DNA of 64,000 nt from Toxonevra muliebris (GCA_963691655.1 OY829326.1:84871235-84935234), one strand, 5' to 3'; counted from the first letter of the stretch, positions 20,971 through 32,760 are shown. A program made the numbers and translations. The notes: generated from the sequence alone by a model not told the origin.

Positions 20971-22724
20971 TAAGTTTTCTCAAATAAAATTGAAATTATT
21001 TTTAACTTTTTTCTACTATATAATTACATAATTTAAGGTTTTTCCTAAATCGGTTCCATACTAACATATATCTTTGATCTCAAAACGTATATAAAATATG
21101 TACACAGTTGTGTCACGCACTGTATAATTATATGAAAAATTTACTGTAAAAAATAAATGATAATAACAACATATTCTTTAGCTTAAGATTCTTAAAATAC
21201 CCAATAATATCGTGGATAATTAAACATCATACTTATCCTACGAGAAAACTAAACGTAGTTACGCGTAATGGTCAATAGCTATGGTATGTTCGCTGCGCAC
21301 CACCATTTCAAGCGTTCGGCGCGTTGATTGCTCCTGGTTCTAAGTCTTGATTTGTTATTACTACTTCACGTGCTCACTACGTTTGATACGTGATTTTAAA
21401 GGGGAAAACATAAGCTTTCTTTTGGTGTAAAGTAAAAAATATTAAAATTGTCGCATTGCAAGAAAAAATGGAAAATGTAAGTTCTTTTGGTAAAAAAAAA
21501 TTACCGTACTTAAAATATTTTTATTGAAAAGATCGGACAAAACCCTATTAGAAACACCAAAGAAGTTTAGTAATAGTTTAATGTAATCTCACATATAAAT
21601 TTTTGAAAATCGTCATTGAGAAAAAAAAGTCCCCTGTATCTAGGGAATCCGCTAATATTACTTACCCTCCTTTCACATAAAACACTAGTCACATGGTTCA
21701 GTAGTTCAACAAGTATACCAGGTTTTGACAAAATCGGAGTGATTTTTTTTTCCGGTGGTGATTTGATGCGATTTGCCCCATATGTATCAGCGATTAAACA
21801 AAATTAAAATTAAGTGTGTTTTTAGTTCATAGTTTGTAAACGGAACTTTTTTCACGAGCGAATAGCTTTTCAGCAATCGTTAAATGAGCTTTCAGCATCG
21901 TAAATACTACTTCAATATTTATGTAACAACTTCAACTGGAATTGCCTTAAACCATTTTCTTCAAATTAAAAAAAATATAAATTCTGTGGCGCCACCTAGC
22001 TGTAGTCGTAGCAAAATATGAATATCAAAAATGCATTTCTTGGCCCCAAAACCACTTAATACCTAACCTAATCTAACTTTAAACCAAAAATGGACGTAAA
22101 AACATAAAAAAAAAAAATATGTTCAGTGGCGAATTGCCACTAGAAATTGCAGAAAAAAATAATTATCAAAAATGGATTTCTCGACCCCGAAAACCCCTAA
22201 TACCTACTTTTTACCTCATTTCCTGTACCTTATATAAGTTGAACAAAAAAATATGTCCAGTTGCGACCTCTAGCGGCAGTCGTAGGAAAATGGATTTCTC
22301 GACCCCAAAAACCCCCGGATACCTACTTTGTACCTCATTTCCTATACTTAATAAAAAATATCTGCATTATTAAATTACCATATTCTCAAGGTCATATCTC
22401 AAAATTATGACCACTTACGGCCAAACCAAAAACCATCCTGTGCTCAGGGGAACGTCTCCTTTCATTTTTTTTGAGAATTGTTCAGGTGCAAAAAAAAACT
22501 GTTCCACTGTGTAATCAATTCGATTAGATAATATTTTCTTAGCCAAAATTTGCTAAGATTATCAAATATTTTACCGATAAGTGAAAAGCATCTTAAGTTG
22601 GTGCAACAGAAACTGATACAGAAATTGCTAAAATTATCACTTCGAATACCACTATTGTAAGGTCTCCAGTGCTGTAGAGAGTTAAAAGAAAAAGATTAAT
22701 ACTCTTTTTGGCAACTATACAGGT
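20971..22724. other. Unassigned AT-rich DNA between two LINE pieces, with a local tandem repeat
   Basis: This block replaces most of the endonuclease region of a LOA element. I see no transposase or clear terminal repeats. Its main feature is the tandem repeat at 21980-22350, listed separately. Confidence 0.45.
21980..22350. repeat. Tandem repeat, about three units of 130-150 bp
   Basis: The phrase ATGGATTTCTCGACCCC, or a close variant, recurs at about 22030, 22170 and 22290. Each copy is followed by AAAACCCC..ATACCTA and preceded by a TGGCG/TGCGACC..TAGCNGTAGTCG block. Units differ by 10-20 percent. Confidence 0.6.
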
Positions 22725-23460
22725 TCTTATCTTACCTTGGGTTTGCGGAACATAAAGGCGATAGCCGTTTTGCCACAGTCCGTTAACCCTGCCTCTTACA
22801 AGCCAGAATTCTTAAATTAGAGCTTCGTCCACCCACTTTTCTGCGATGAACTTCATCAGGTCGAGAGAGGCTAAAGTGATGTGGTGCAAATTAATTTGCA
22901 CCAGTTCCAGCTTCTTCCCTGTTGGTTTGTAACCCCCCAGAAACACAAACCTTTAGGGTGCCTAACCCGAACCTGATGCAGCCTTCGCAGCTCCTTAATT
23001 TGGTTAGTGACGTCTGGTCTACTGCGATCAGTGTGTCTCTATCCACTCCATTTTTGCAGGGAGTCATGGAGACAACCTACCACTCTGATGCACTAAGCGT
23101 CTGGTTTTGACGCCCAATAAGTTTCAGTATGGATTCCTGATCCGGAACCGGAGGGAGCCATCACGGTTGACGTTGTCGATGATGGCCACTTGTAACTCCA
23201 TCGGAGAGTCGAAGGTTTCGGCTTTTTCGACTGCCTCGGAGTAACCTTATCGGGGCGGTCCCATTTCAGAGCCTTGTCCGATGAGGAACTCTGTTCCTTA
23301 TTAGGAGAGTCTGTAGACTTAGGCATTGGTGGCATGCTATCGCTTCCACCTGTTGCCTGGTTCGTTGGCCAGCAGGTTCACTTTTAACTTGTTTATTTTT
23401 GTGTTAAATCTTATGCAATTTTTCCCTTCCTTCCTTCCATCCTTTAAGGATGTAGTCTAG
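22725..23460 (-). pseudogene. LOA-type LINE 5' part: ORF1 end and start of endonuclease
   Basis: Minus-strand reading from 23335 gives a Ser/Pro/Lys-rich ORF1 tail. After breaks comes the endonuclease start: LELVQINLHH, then FIAEKWVDEALI, a stop, EFWLVRGRVNG, and RLYVPQTQGKIRT at about 22730. This is the N-terminal part of an apurinic-type endonuclease as in LOA/R1 LINEs. The rest of the domain is missing. It could be the 5' part of the element at 18874-20970, since orientation and order agree. Confidence 0.65.
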
Positions 23461-24345
23461 TGTTCGATTTTAAAAAATCGTTTATTTTTTTTTGCATTTC
23501 GAAAGTGCAATAAATTGAGAGTACAATGTAAAAATTTCTGACCAAAATATTAACGAAGTTATATCACATTTTCGAGAGCGCCTGTTGGTTAAAGTGTATG
23601 TGTTGTTAAAACTTTAAAAGCGTTTTTCTCGAAACAACGTTTTTTCGATCGGCCCAGGGGTCTGAAAGAATTCTATAGAGCCGCTTGAGCTGAAATTTTA
23701 ACACATTATTCTACAAGACAATGGGCCTCGCAGGTAGTAGTATTGTTCATTTTTAATCATTATTCCCTTTTTTATGCCGATTTTCAAGAAAAAAAAAGCC
23801 ATTTTTTTTTAAATTTTTTAGAAGCCCGCAATTTTGCTCTTTTTTAATAAACATTTTGGAATCTACTACCTGCCGGAATGACAAGCCTACAATATTATAA
23901 TGTATTGTAATATTATTGTTTGTAAATGAGACTCTGTGCATATTATAAATTTACTTTAAGTCTGGCAGCCCGAAATTGGTATTGTAAAAAGGGGGTTAGA
24001 TGTGTCGGGAAAAACCATAAATTATAATTAACTAAAACGATTCATTTAAAAAGAAAAACAATTAAAATTTTTTGCGGAATACTGTTTAAATTTTTTGTTT
24101 AATATGACTTCATACCGTAATCACACGGGCCAGCCCCATGCCTTTTTTGAGGTGTTCACTTTGGACGTAAAAAACACTAAAAAAAAAATATTGTAAAATA
24201 ATAAAGATAAATAAAGAAGCTTTTGAAAAATTCGTCCAAAAACGTCCTCTCTAATTTTTACACATTTCTTTCAACAGATGCCTCAACAATGAGTAAGGCT
24301 TTTTCTAATCACCCACAATTACAGTAACTCAGAATTTGTTATCTA
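23461..24345. other. AT-rich intron, nothing recognized
   Basis: No frame or terminal-repeat structure that I can support. Poly-T runs and generic dispersed-repeat sequence (about 23620-23900) only. Confidence 0.4.
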
Positions 24346-25059
24346 TCTAAATATATAAAATAGAGCTCTGGTAAATGTTTAGTCCTAATAGGTTTCTATA
24401 TTTCGCAACGGATTGTCATGAAATTTAGTATGTAATTGCTTTGGACATTTGTCGAGTTAAGTTGATATTTGTTTTAAGTTAATTTGAAATAGTTTCTTTA
24501 ATATAGATCGATATTTGAACCACAGTAACTTTTTTAAAAAAAATTAGCTACTTAATGCAAAATGCTGCTTAAACTATAAGAGGTACAAAAAAATTTTGTA
24601 TAGAAAGATTATAGATCTTATCGTTTGCTAAAATAAAGTCAGTGGTTGCATATATCTAAGTTTTTCCTAGAATCAAAGCCAAACATTTTTTTTACTTTGC
24701 TCGCTGTGATTTCCACCACACAAACACAAAGCAGAAAAGAATGCGTATGAGCTTTGCGTTTGAAATTCGTTTTCATTTGCATGAATTTAACTACATATTA
24801 CTAATTTGATCACAGTATTTCATAGTGGTGTGTGGATGTGTTTGTTAGAAGGGAAGATAAAGTAGTGGATGTAAAAAAGAGTTGTGGGACCAAATAATTT
24901 TTTTTTTTTTTTTGTAATTTTTTTTATCGGTGTGGTGGAAAAAAAATAAATAGACAACAAAAAACAAATACCGACAAAGGTGAATATAAAACATGCAAAC
25001 ACACAAAAGGCATTATTATATATTACTAATGTAATCACACTATTTTGTAAAGATTTGTG

Positions 25060-25170
25060 GCTTAGTGAGTTAAAAAGAAGAGTAAAGTTGTGGTTGTGCA
25101 AAGAAATTATGAGTTTTTTTGGTGTCATGAGTTCGAATCCCACTACAAGTGGACCCACCAAGTGATTCTT
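25060..25170 (+). repeat. tRNA-like module inside Helitron A
   Basis: A box A-like TGGCTTAGTGAGTT is followed about 70 bp later by a box B-like GAGTTCGAATCCCAC. The same arrangement is at 31550-31650 in copy B, so it was captured before the copies diverged. The stems are too long and irregular for a working tRNA. Confidence 0.45.
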
Positions 25171-25694
25171 TTTTTATAAAAATAATTAATTTTTTTTATA
25201 CTATTATATAAAACTGTAACTTGATTTCATGGACATATGCCCATCAATAACTTATTTAAATTTTTGTATATCTCCACAAGCAGAGATTTAGTACATGGAT
25301 GTTAATTGGCAATGTAATGCCGCAGAAAAAAGGTCTGTAAAATTGGAAAAAGGGGGCATGGTATCTCTTATATAATCTGAGTTTTAGCTATGGAATATCT
25401 CAGTATTCATTTGTGGCACGTCTCTAAAAAACGTTATTTGTCAATGGCATTCTATGAAAAAATATGGATAGGCGTGGCCTTTTCCGTTCAACTCAAATGC
25501 TTTCATATATATTTCTTAGAACCTATTTTTAGTTCCGTACTAAGATTTGGAATGATTGTATGATTTGTCAATGGAGTTTGGTGGGTAAAATATGGGTTGA
25601 CTTGAGTTAGTGACTGTTCCACCTCGGTTTTATAAGGTATATGGTTAGAGAGCTTTGATCGCCAATGAAAATGCTAGTTTTATTTATTATAAAA

Positions 25695-26084
25695 CTAGCA
25701 GGTAAGGCCCCAGTAACTGGGGCTATTTTTTGCAGAAGAAATCTCTTTATGAAAAACAAATATCAAAAGAGAACCAAACTACTCGTTGGTGTTTGTTTTG
25801 TTATTTGAGTATGCAGATAATTCGTTGGGTAATTTTGCCGTTACTCATGTCTTCTCCCTCTCTCTCCATTTGTTATTTACTCCCACTTAAGCAATGATTA
25901 TTACAACGATGCATGCAATGCTTTGTTCAATGAGTGAATTTTAAAGAACTTCCGACTCTAATATTTTGGAATTGGCTAAACTGATTTTAAATCTAATAAT
26001 TTTTGGCTAACCTACTCATGAAGCTCATTATCATCTTCTGTATTTTCTGGAATAAAATTGTAGTTACATTAATAAATGTATAGA
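25695..26084 (-). mobile_element. Short Helitron (390 bp) inserted into Helitron A
   Basis: Read on the minus strand it starts TCTATACATTTATT and ends with a perfect hairpin (GCCCCAG TTA CTGGGGC), a short spacer and CTAG. It sits between A and T. Copy B has the matching uninterrupted site (ATAAAA|TATGCG) near 32097, which shows the exact ends. It has no coding capacity. Related sequence lies at 37150-37380 and a related 3' end at 49653. Confidence 0.85.
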
Positions 26085-26509
26085 TATGCGTGACACCTCC
26101 CATGCAAAGAAAATGTTTGAAACTGTATACCTGATAAACCATTGCAAAGAACACACTGGCAGTTTGTGTGTGAAGGCGGATGGTTAGTAGTAGTTGTTGG
26201 GCAGAATGTGGAAGTGTTTTGGCATACAAAGGAAATGCTTCAAATGGTATATATGTATCTCTGCCTTATTTTGCTTAGGCCCTAACATCAGTTTTTCAGT
26301 ATAGAGTTTTCGATGGATTATGATAAAAAATGTGCCCTTACCGAAAATTTTAGAAACCTACACTGAAAACTTGCAATCTTTTCTTTTTGTTTAAATTACA
26401 AATTCTCGAAACAGTACTCCAAATACAAAAATGTTTTTTGCTTCTCCTGTAAAATTTGAAAAATGCGTGTTAGGGATTTAGCAATCAAAATTTAGTTGTA
26501 AAGGATGTA

Positions 26510-28101
26510 CAGTGTCGGACAAAACTAAAGTACGGATACTTCCTTGTTTGCATTTTGCTCAGTAATATTGTAAAACATGCTTGGACTGAAATTTTTTTAT
26601 GAATATAGTAAGAATATACACTCGTTATAATAAAATATAAGAAATATAATATTATTTATCACATAAAATTAAAATATTAACTTAAAAGTAACAAAATACA
26701 TAAAACTGGCGCGACAAAACTAAAGCACATATGGAATATATTAATAGAAAAATTCGATTTCTCCACTATTTTGTAGCGTATCCATTATTTTTCACAGCTG
26801 TTGCACATTTACGTGGCATGGACTCAATAAAATTCCACAAAATGTCTGCAGAAATGTTATTCCATGCAATCTCCGATTGGTAAAAAATAGAATCCTTGTT
26901 TATCCTTTATGCGCCGAATTTTACCATCTATAATTTCCTATACATTTTTTGGGGATTGAGATTGAGTGAATGGGTGGGACACTATAAAATACTGACCTTA
27001 TTGACAACAAACCATTCTTTTACACACCGTGCTGGGATTGTCATTGTGCTGGTAGACTTGCATTAACAGCAGATCTTCCGCAGTATAAGGTAACATAACA
27101 TTCAGAGGAATATCTTTGCACATCAGACGGTTAAAATAGGTATAATGCTATTTTATGAATTGAACCGATTCCATGGCTGAAAAAATCACCAGAGCACTAC
27201 GTTGTCTTGCCGGATTTCATCGTTGCCTTTTTAGTCTGCACACTAGCTTTAATCCTTCGCAACCTTTCGTGTTAAGAATAGATTCATCAGTAAGAAGCAC
27301 GGTCTTTCATTTGACAGTAGCCCAGCTAAACTGCGCGGCTACAAACTCGAGCCCTGCCTGTCGATTCTTTTGAGAAATAAATGGATTTTTTAAGCTTTGG
27401 TAAGTTCCTAAGCCCCCCTCACAGCTCGTCGTTGGATAAACCTGTATAAAATGTTTATTTCCAAGATATAAAAGAATCTTTTTCTATAAACCTAATGATG
27501 GCCTGATCCGCACGTTTGGTTGTGCCCTGCGGTCTGCCACCTCCATATTTAGTCTTTAAAAAATGGAAAGCGCGAAAATGGCTTATAGCTCGGGAATTAA
27601 CGTAATGGCGAATACAATGCATGTCACTGATTCAGCTGTATTAAATCCACTTAAAATATTTTCTCTAAATTGTGCAGAATACTTATTTCGAGCAATTTTG
27701 GGAAGCGAAATTTTGAAATGGATGGGTGACGGTGAATGATAACCAACAACTTATATACGATTCTAATTTTTTTAAAACCTGCTCTTTGTTTTCCAAAATA
27801 ACGGGTTTCTAGTTTAAAGATTGTGGTTGTTGTTTATTTTTAACAATTGATTGTAATTGAAAGCGAAAAAGATTATGTTCTTTAGTTTTGTCGCTGCAGA
27901 TTTAGGAATGTTGCGCAATGTTAGTAAAAAAAAAAAAGAAAAACGTTACCTAGTTTTGAATGTAATTTTGTTTCAATAAGTGTATAAATATACTAAATTT
28001 ATAAAACAAAAAAAAAATGTGTGCATACTTGCATATTTTTAAATTTTATTGAACTAAATGTTGACAAGGAAGAGTTCGTGCCTTAGTTTTGTCCGACACT
28101 G
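26510..28101 (-). mobile_element. Tc1-type transposon with IR/DR ends
   Basis: The terminal inverted repeats CAGTGTCGGACAAAACTAA start at 26510 and end at 28101, flanked by TA at 26508-26509 and 28102-28103. A second inner copy of the core, GCGACAAAACTAAAG, is at 26711-26725, and inverted at 27880-27894. Each arm therefore holds two direct repeats. The length is 1592 bp, normal for a Tc1 element of the IR/DR type. Confidence 0.9.
26766..27745 (-). pseudogene. Tc1-type transposase, multiply broken
   Basis: Minus-strand pieces in order: KYSAQFRENILSGFNTAE, GRPQGTTKRADQAIIRF (DNA-binding linker), LPYTAEDLLLMQVYQHNDNP (second catalytic Asp region, QHNDNP), EIIDGKIRRIKDKQG, and the C-terminus FIESMPRKCATAVKNN ending at a TAG at 26766-26768. 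Stops and shifts between pieces, and loss of the SPDLNPIE motif, mean the copy is inactive. Confidence 0.8.
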
Positions 28102-28387
28102 TATGTTGATAGTTATTAGAGAGCCATAGTAAGAAAGATGGTGAAGGTTTGTATGTTAAGATGGGATGTTGATAGCAATAACTGAGAAGAATATTGACAC
28201 CATTAAACACGTGGAAGTGGAACTACTCATGTAAATGATATGAATGATTAGTGCAATGATTCGATTTTGATTGGACACTGGCACGCTCATATAAATATAC
28301 CGCTTGCAAAAGTTTTAGTTGTTGTAATTTTTGCATTACCCCTACTTTGCCAGGTCCGGACAACGAAGCTGGGCGAAGCCCAGCTAG

Positions 28388-29499
28388 AAGTGTTATATCA
28401 ATTGATAGCGAAGAAATGCAATTCAAACTATGTGTATCATAGTTTGAATTAATTCTATTAATTTTGAAAAATACTCAAGCTTTAAGCTCATTTAATTTTT
28501 AGTTGTAATAAGTCATGTTGGTTAGAGTGGTGACCGAGTCCTAAAATCACTGAAAACTCGGGCCAATTACCACGTTAGTGCCATTTCATGTCATGTACTT
28601 GATTTTTTGTGTTCGGAGGATGCTTTAGAAGCATGACACAAGGAGTTTAGAAAGTGTTGATTTGAAAATACCAGAAAAACTTCTAGAGAAACGTGTAATA
28701 TTGGTTTGTAAGCGCGGCTATTACTATATTCTGAGCCACATATTTCTGCTGAATGAATAACTTGCAGTAAAAAACAAGTGCACGAAAAAGGTATTAGCAT
28801 TTTATTAGAACCAGAAATAATGGTCAAGATATAGATACAGAAATTGTTTTCTCATCTGATTCGTCGTCCGATTATGAAAGAGGAAATACAAGCGAATAAA
28901 TTTTAAACAATTTATTTCATTTTAGTAAAAGTTATTATAAGTTTATTTATTTAAAAAATTGTATTAATTGAATGATAAATTGATAATACCCAGCTTTAAC
29001 ATGTGCCGGAAAATACTTTGACTGTATTGGAGGTGACACGCCTACTTGTTCGATTTAGATAATCTTTATAAATTGTTGTCTTACACCAAATTTTAAGGCA
29101 TGAATGAGCATTTTGAGCCAAAAAACCGATTTAGGCGCTTGTTTTGATGGGACGTACCACGCCCATATTTCCAATTTTAACCATTTTTGTTTTAAAAAGT
29201 GCATTATCAATAGCCACAAAAATTCAGTTTTTTAAGAAAAGCATCTGTGTTTATTTATGTAAAAATATTTCGAATAAGGCACTTATTTCCATGCCATTCC
29301 TATTTCCTATATGAGCATATTTTTCCCTCTTGTTTTTATAGGTTTACTCATTCGCTTTCATACTTATACATACATACGCCCACTAGGTGTTATGACCTTT
29401 TAAGAGGCGGCCATAGTGCCCAAAATGATTTTAAGCATTATGGCCATTCTGCCAGTACGATAAAAACGCCCAAAATAGTTTCATCAAGCGTACGTTTAC
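28388..29499. other. Intron with a dispersed repeat
   Basis: No gene is recognized. The segment 28995-29230 (GGAGGTGACACGCCTACTTG, CACGCCCATATTTCCAATTT) is the reverse complement of 50790-51060, so it is a dispersed repeat family copy. Confidence 0.5.
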
Positions 29500-29815
29500 C
29501 TAAGTCATCATAAAAGAATAGATAAAGCCTTTTTTCATATATTTTTTTTCGCTGAATATGAATCCAGTATTATTTTTCACGGGAAATGTTACGTGTTGTC
29601 CCTAACCTCAAAAAAAGGGTGTTTTTTTCGGGTCTTACGCTAACCCAAGTCATCATAAAATGACGGGAAAAGCCTATTTTTGTGTAATTTCAGTTGATAC
29701 TAATATTATTTTCCACGGGTAATGTTACGTGTCGTCCCTAACCTCAAAAAATGCAAAATCCCAAAAAACTTTTTTTCGTGTCTCACGTGTCCCAAGTCAT
29801 CAGAAAACTTCCCAA
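29500..29815. repeat. Tandem repeat, about 140-bp period
   Basis: AAGTCATCATAAAA recurs at about 29503 and 29648, with a variant at about 29793. GGNAATGTTACGTGTNGTCC followed by CTAACCTCAAAAAA recurs at about 29582 and 29722. About 2.3 units are present, just downstream of exon 5. Confidence 0.6.
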
Positions 29816-30007
29816 AAAACTTATTCTTCATTATTAATTTTGTTTTCACTCTAATTAAGCACCGCAAAGGAAACAGAGACTTACTAAGTTCATGCCGTTG
29901 TTTTTGGGTAACGCTAAAAGTATGTTAGAGCCAAGTTAAGGAATGAAAAATGATCCCGTTGATAGAGAATGTCCCATATATATATATGCATATGTATCTA
30001 TACTTAC

Positions 30008-30408
30008 AGTTATAACGTGAGCTCCTTGTTTTTCATTTTCTGCAATACTGGCTCCATATACAGGTTTGTGGAAGGTTGGACTATTTATATTTTCCGGTAT
30101 CAAAACAATTTTTACTCTAGAATAACTGGTATGAAGACCGTCCGTGACAGACACATTCAAAACGGTCTGTTGTTTATCATTTAAGTTTTGTATATTTTGA
30201 AGAGTTATAATTCCGGTATTTTCATTGATTGAATAAGTCTGCAATTCATTACCTTCCACGATTTTATAAATTAAACGTTCATTATCTGAATAATCCATAT
30301 CATAAGCCTTAGCGATTGTCACAAATTGTCCTCTTGTAGCAGTTGCTGACATTCTACTTGAAAACGATGGTTCAATAAACCTTGGAGAATTATCATTCAA
30401 ATCTTGAA
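30008..30408 (-). CDS. kug: Fat-like cadherin, exon 5 of window (residues 539-672)
   Basis: A 401-base exon. It begins after an acceptor ending TTTATCAG and supplies two bases of Val539. It ends in phase 0 at ACT|GTAAGT. It starts with the calcium linker QDLNDNSPRF, then a full repeat (TATRGQFVTIAKAYDMDYSD, TYSINENTGIITL, VSVTDGLHTSYS). That repeat closes with the degenerate linker IPENINSPTF. It then begins another repeat (HKPVYGASIAENEKQGAHVIT) that continues directly as LQASDQNFG in exon 6, 17.5 kb away. Confidence 0.87.
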
Positions 30409-30953
30409 CTGATAAAGATAAATAGTATTAATAATTACATCAAAATAAGTGTGGGTAAATTCAAACAATATGGTATTTTTTGCAGAAGCTGTTGTTTGCG
30501 TTAAACAAAGCAATTTGCAACATGTGTAGGTAAGAGTGGATCGATTTTGTAACTCCGATCATGACAACGTTTTTTGAGAAGAGGAGGTAAATACAAAAAA
30601 AAAAAAAAACACCGAGTTTTGAGTTTCATAAAAATCCCCGGTCCAAATTGTCACAGGAAAACAGTTCCCGAAAAAAAAGTTTGGCAGCATGTTTTTAAAA
30701 CTCACTGCATCTCCCAACAAGAGGGAATTTGTGGTGTTTCTAATGGTTTGATGGTATACTACGTGATCTGTACGTGATTTTCGTGCTATTCCAGATTATC
30801 GTATTTCTCCTTATATTTCCTACATAAATGTAATTCGTCAACAAAAAGTTATTGAAAGGCATTAATTTAGATACTTAATACAATAAATATGCAAGTCTAT
30901 GGTTGAATTTAAAATCGGAAAATGGGACGACCCAAAAAACAGGCACTGTCACA
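30409..30953. other. Short AT-rich interval between exon 5 and Helitron B
   Basis: It holds the acceptor tract of exon 5 and a poly-A run at about 30596-30609. No further feature is seen. Confidence 0.4.
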
Positions 30954-32482
30954 TCTATATATATAAAATAGAGTTCTGTTAAATGTTTAGTCCTAATAGG
31001 TTTCTATATTTCACAACGGATTGTCATGAAATTTAGAATGTATTTGCTTTGGACATTTGTCGAGTTAAGTCGATATTTAATTTAAGTTAATTTCAAATAG
31101 TTTCTTTAATATAGACCATTATTCGGACCAAAGTCAGCTTTTTTATAAAATTTAGCTACTTAATGCAAAATGCTACTTAAACTATGAGAGGTACATAAAA
31201 ATTATCTGTTGAAAAATTATAGATATTATCGTTTGCTAAAATAAAGTCAGTGGTGGCATATGTCTAAAGTTAATAGTTTGGCTGTGAAATGCATTTTTAT
31301 ATTAAAAATTTGTTCCCCTTACATTTGTTATTGTAAATATTTATGTTTTTCCTAGAATCTTAGCAAAAAATGTTTTTTCTTCGCTCGCTGTGATTTCCAC
31401 TACACAAACATGAGCTTTGCGTTTGAATGAAAAAAAATAAATATACACAAAAAACAAATACCGACAAAGGTGAATATAAAACATACAAACACACAAAAGA
31501 CATTATTATATATTACTAATGTGATCACCCTATTCTGTAAAGATTTGTGGTTTAGTGAGTTAAAAAGGAGAGTAAAGTTGTGGTTGTGCAAAGAAATCGT
31601 AAATTTTTGTCATGAGTTCGAATCCCACTACAGGTGAACTCACCAAGTGATTCTTTTTTTATACAAATAATTAATTTTTTATACTATTATATAAAACTGT
31701 AACTTGATTTCATGGACATATGCCCATCAATAACTCAGATAATTTTTGGGTATATCTCCACAACCAGAGATTTAGTACAAGGATGTTAATTGGCAATGTA
31801 ATGCCGCAGGAAAAAGGTCTGTGAAATTGAAAAAAGGGGACATGGACACGGCGAGGAACTTTCCATATAGCCTGAATTTTCATTATTGTATATCTTAGAA
31901 ATTATTTGTAGTACAGTACTAAGATTTGGAATGATAATATGATTTGCCAATGGAATTTGGTGGGTAAAGTATGGGTGCACTTGAGTTAGTGACTCTTCCA
32001 CCTCGATTTTATAATGTATATTTCCTAAATTATTTGTGGTTAGAGAGCTTTGATTTTCAATGGAAAATGCTAGAAAAAAATGAATGGAACAAATAAAATA
32101 TGCGTTACACCTCCCATGCGAAGAAAATATTTGAAACTGTATACCTGAGAAAACAATGCAAAGAACACACTGGCAGATTGTGCGTGAAGGGGAATGGTTA
32201 GTAGTAGTTGTTGGGCAGAATGTGGAAGTTTTTTGGCATACAAAGTAAATGCTTCAAAAGCCTTATTTTGCTAAGGCCCTAACATCAATTTTTCAATACA
32301 GAGTTTTCGATGGATTATGATAAAGTGTGTCCTGTATCGAAAATTTTTGAAACCTACACTGTAAACTTGCAATCTTTTCTTTTAGTTTAAATTACAAATT
32401 CTCGAAACAGTACTCCAAATACAAAAATGTTTTTTGCTTCTCCTATAAAATTTGAAAAATGCGTGTTAGGGCTTTAGCAAAT
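30954..32482 (+). mobile_element. Helitron copy B, 3' end missing
   Basis: It starts A|TCTATATATATAAAATAG and follows copy A closely to about 32482 (CGTGTTAGGGCTTTAGCAA). It then departs, with a SINE just beyond. It lacks the inserted Helitron present in copy A, so it serves as the empty-site reference. It also has a small internal deletion relative to copy A near 31425 (the stretch around 24750-24950 in A). No frame is recognized. Confidence 0.7.
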
Positions 32483-32489
32483 TAAAGCA

Positions 32490-32760
32490 GCCATATGGGG
32501 AACCATATATGGAAAGAAAGAGCGATAAATAAGAAGCCATACCCTAGCCGAGAATCCAACCGGGGACTCCAGAGTCTATCACTAATGCCACCACACCACT
32601 GAGGCGGTAGTTTAGCCTACAGTTTAATGGCAGTTCTGAACAATAGCTTGGCAATTTGTTATCACTTGGTGCTGGAACCTGTACACTTTCTTATAATTCT
32701 CATTCACTTTATATCGACAGTAAATATGAGAATTAACCAACAGAGTAAGTAACTCAGTTT
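32490..32760 (-). repeat. SINE copy 2 with a tRNA-like head
   Basis: At 32545-32610 the minus strand holds box A-like and box B-like words (GGTTGGATTCTCGG). The neighbouring body (CTACAGTTTAATGGCAGTTC, TTATAATTCTCATTCACTTT) is shared with the SINE at 12.7 kb. In copy 1 the tRNA-like head is at the right of the body and here at the left, so the two are not simple copies of one unit. Confidence 0.5.

Larger units (their letters stand above)
24346..28387 (+). mobile_element. Helitron copy A, non-autonomous, with two nested insertions
   Basis: The 5' end is A|TCTAAATATATAAAATAG and the 3' end is a hairpin (AGCTGGGC GAA GCCCAGCT) with CTAG at 28384-28387, both Helitron hallmarks. A second copy starts at 30954 and matches it over about 1.5 kb. 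Removing the inserted Helitron (25695-26084) and Tc1 (26510-28101) leaves about 2.06 kb. There is no Rep/helicase frame. A tRNA-like module is carried at about 25065-25165. That the 5' and 3' ends belong to one element is inferred from strand and order. Confidence 0.65.
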
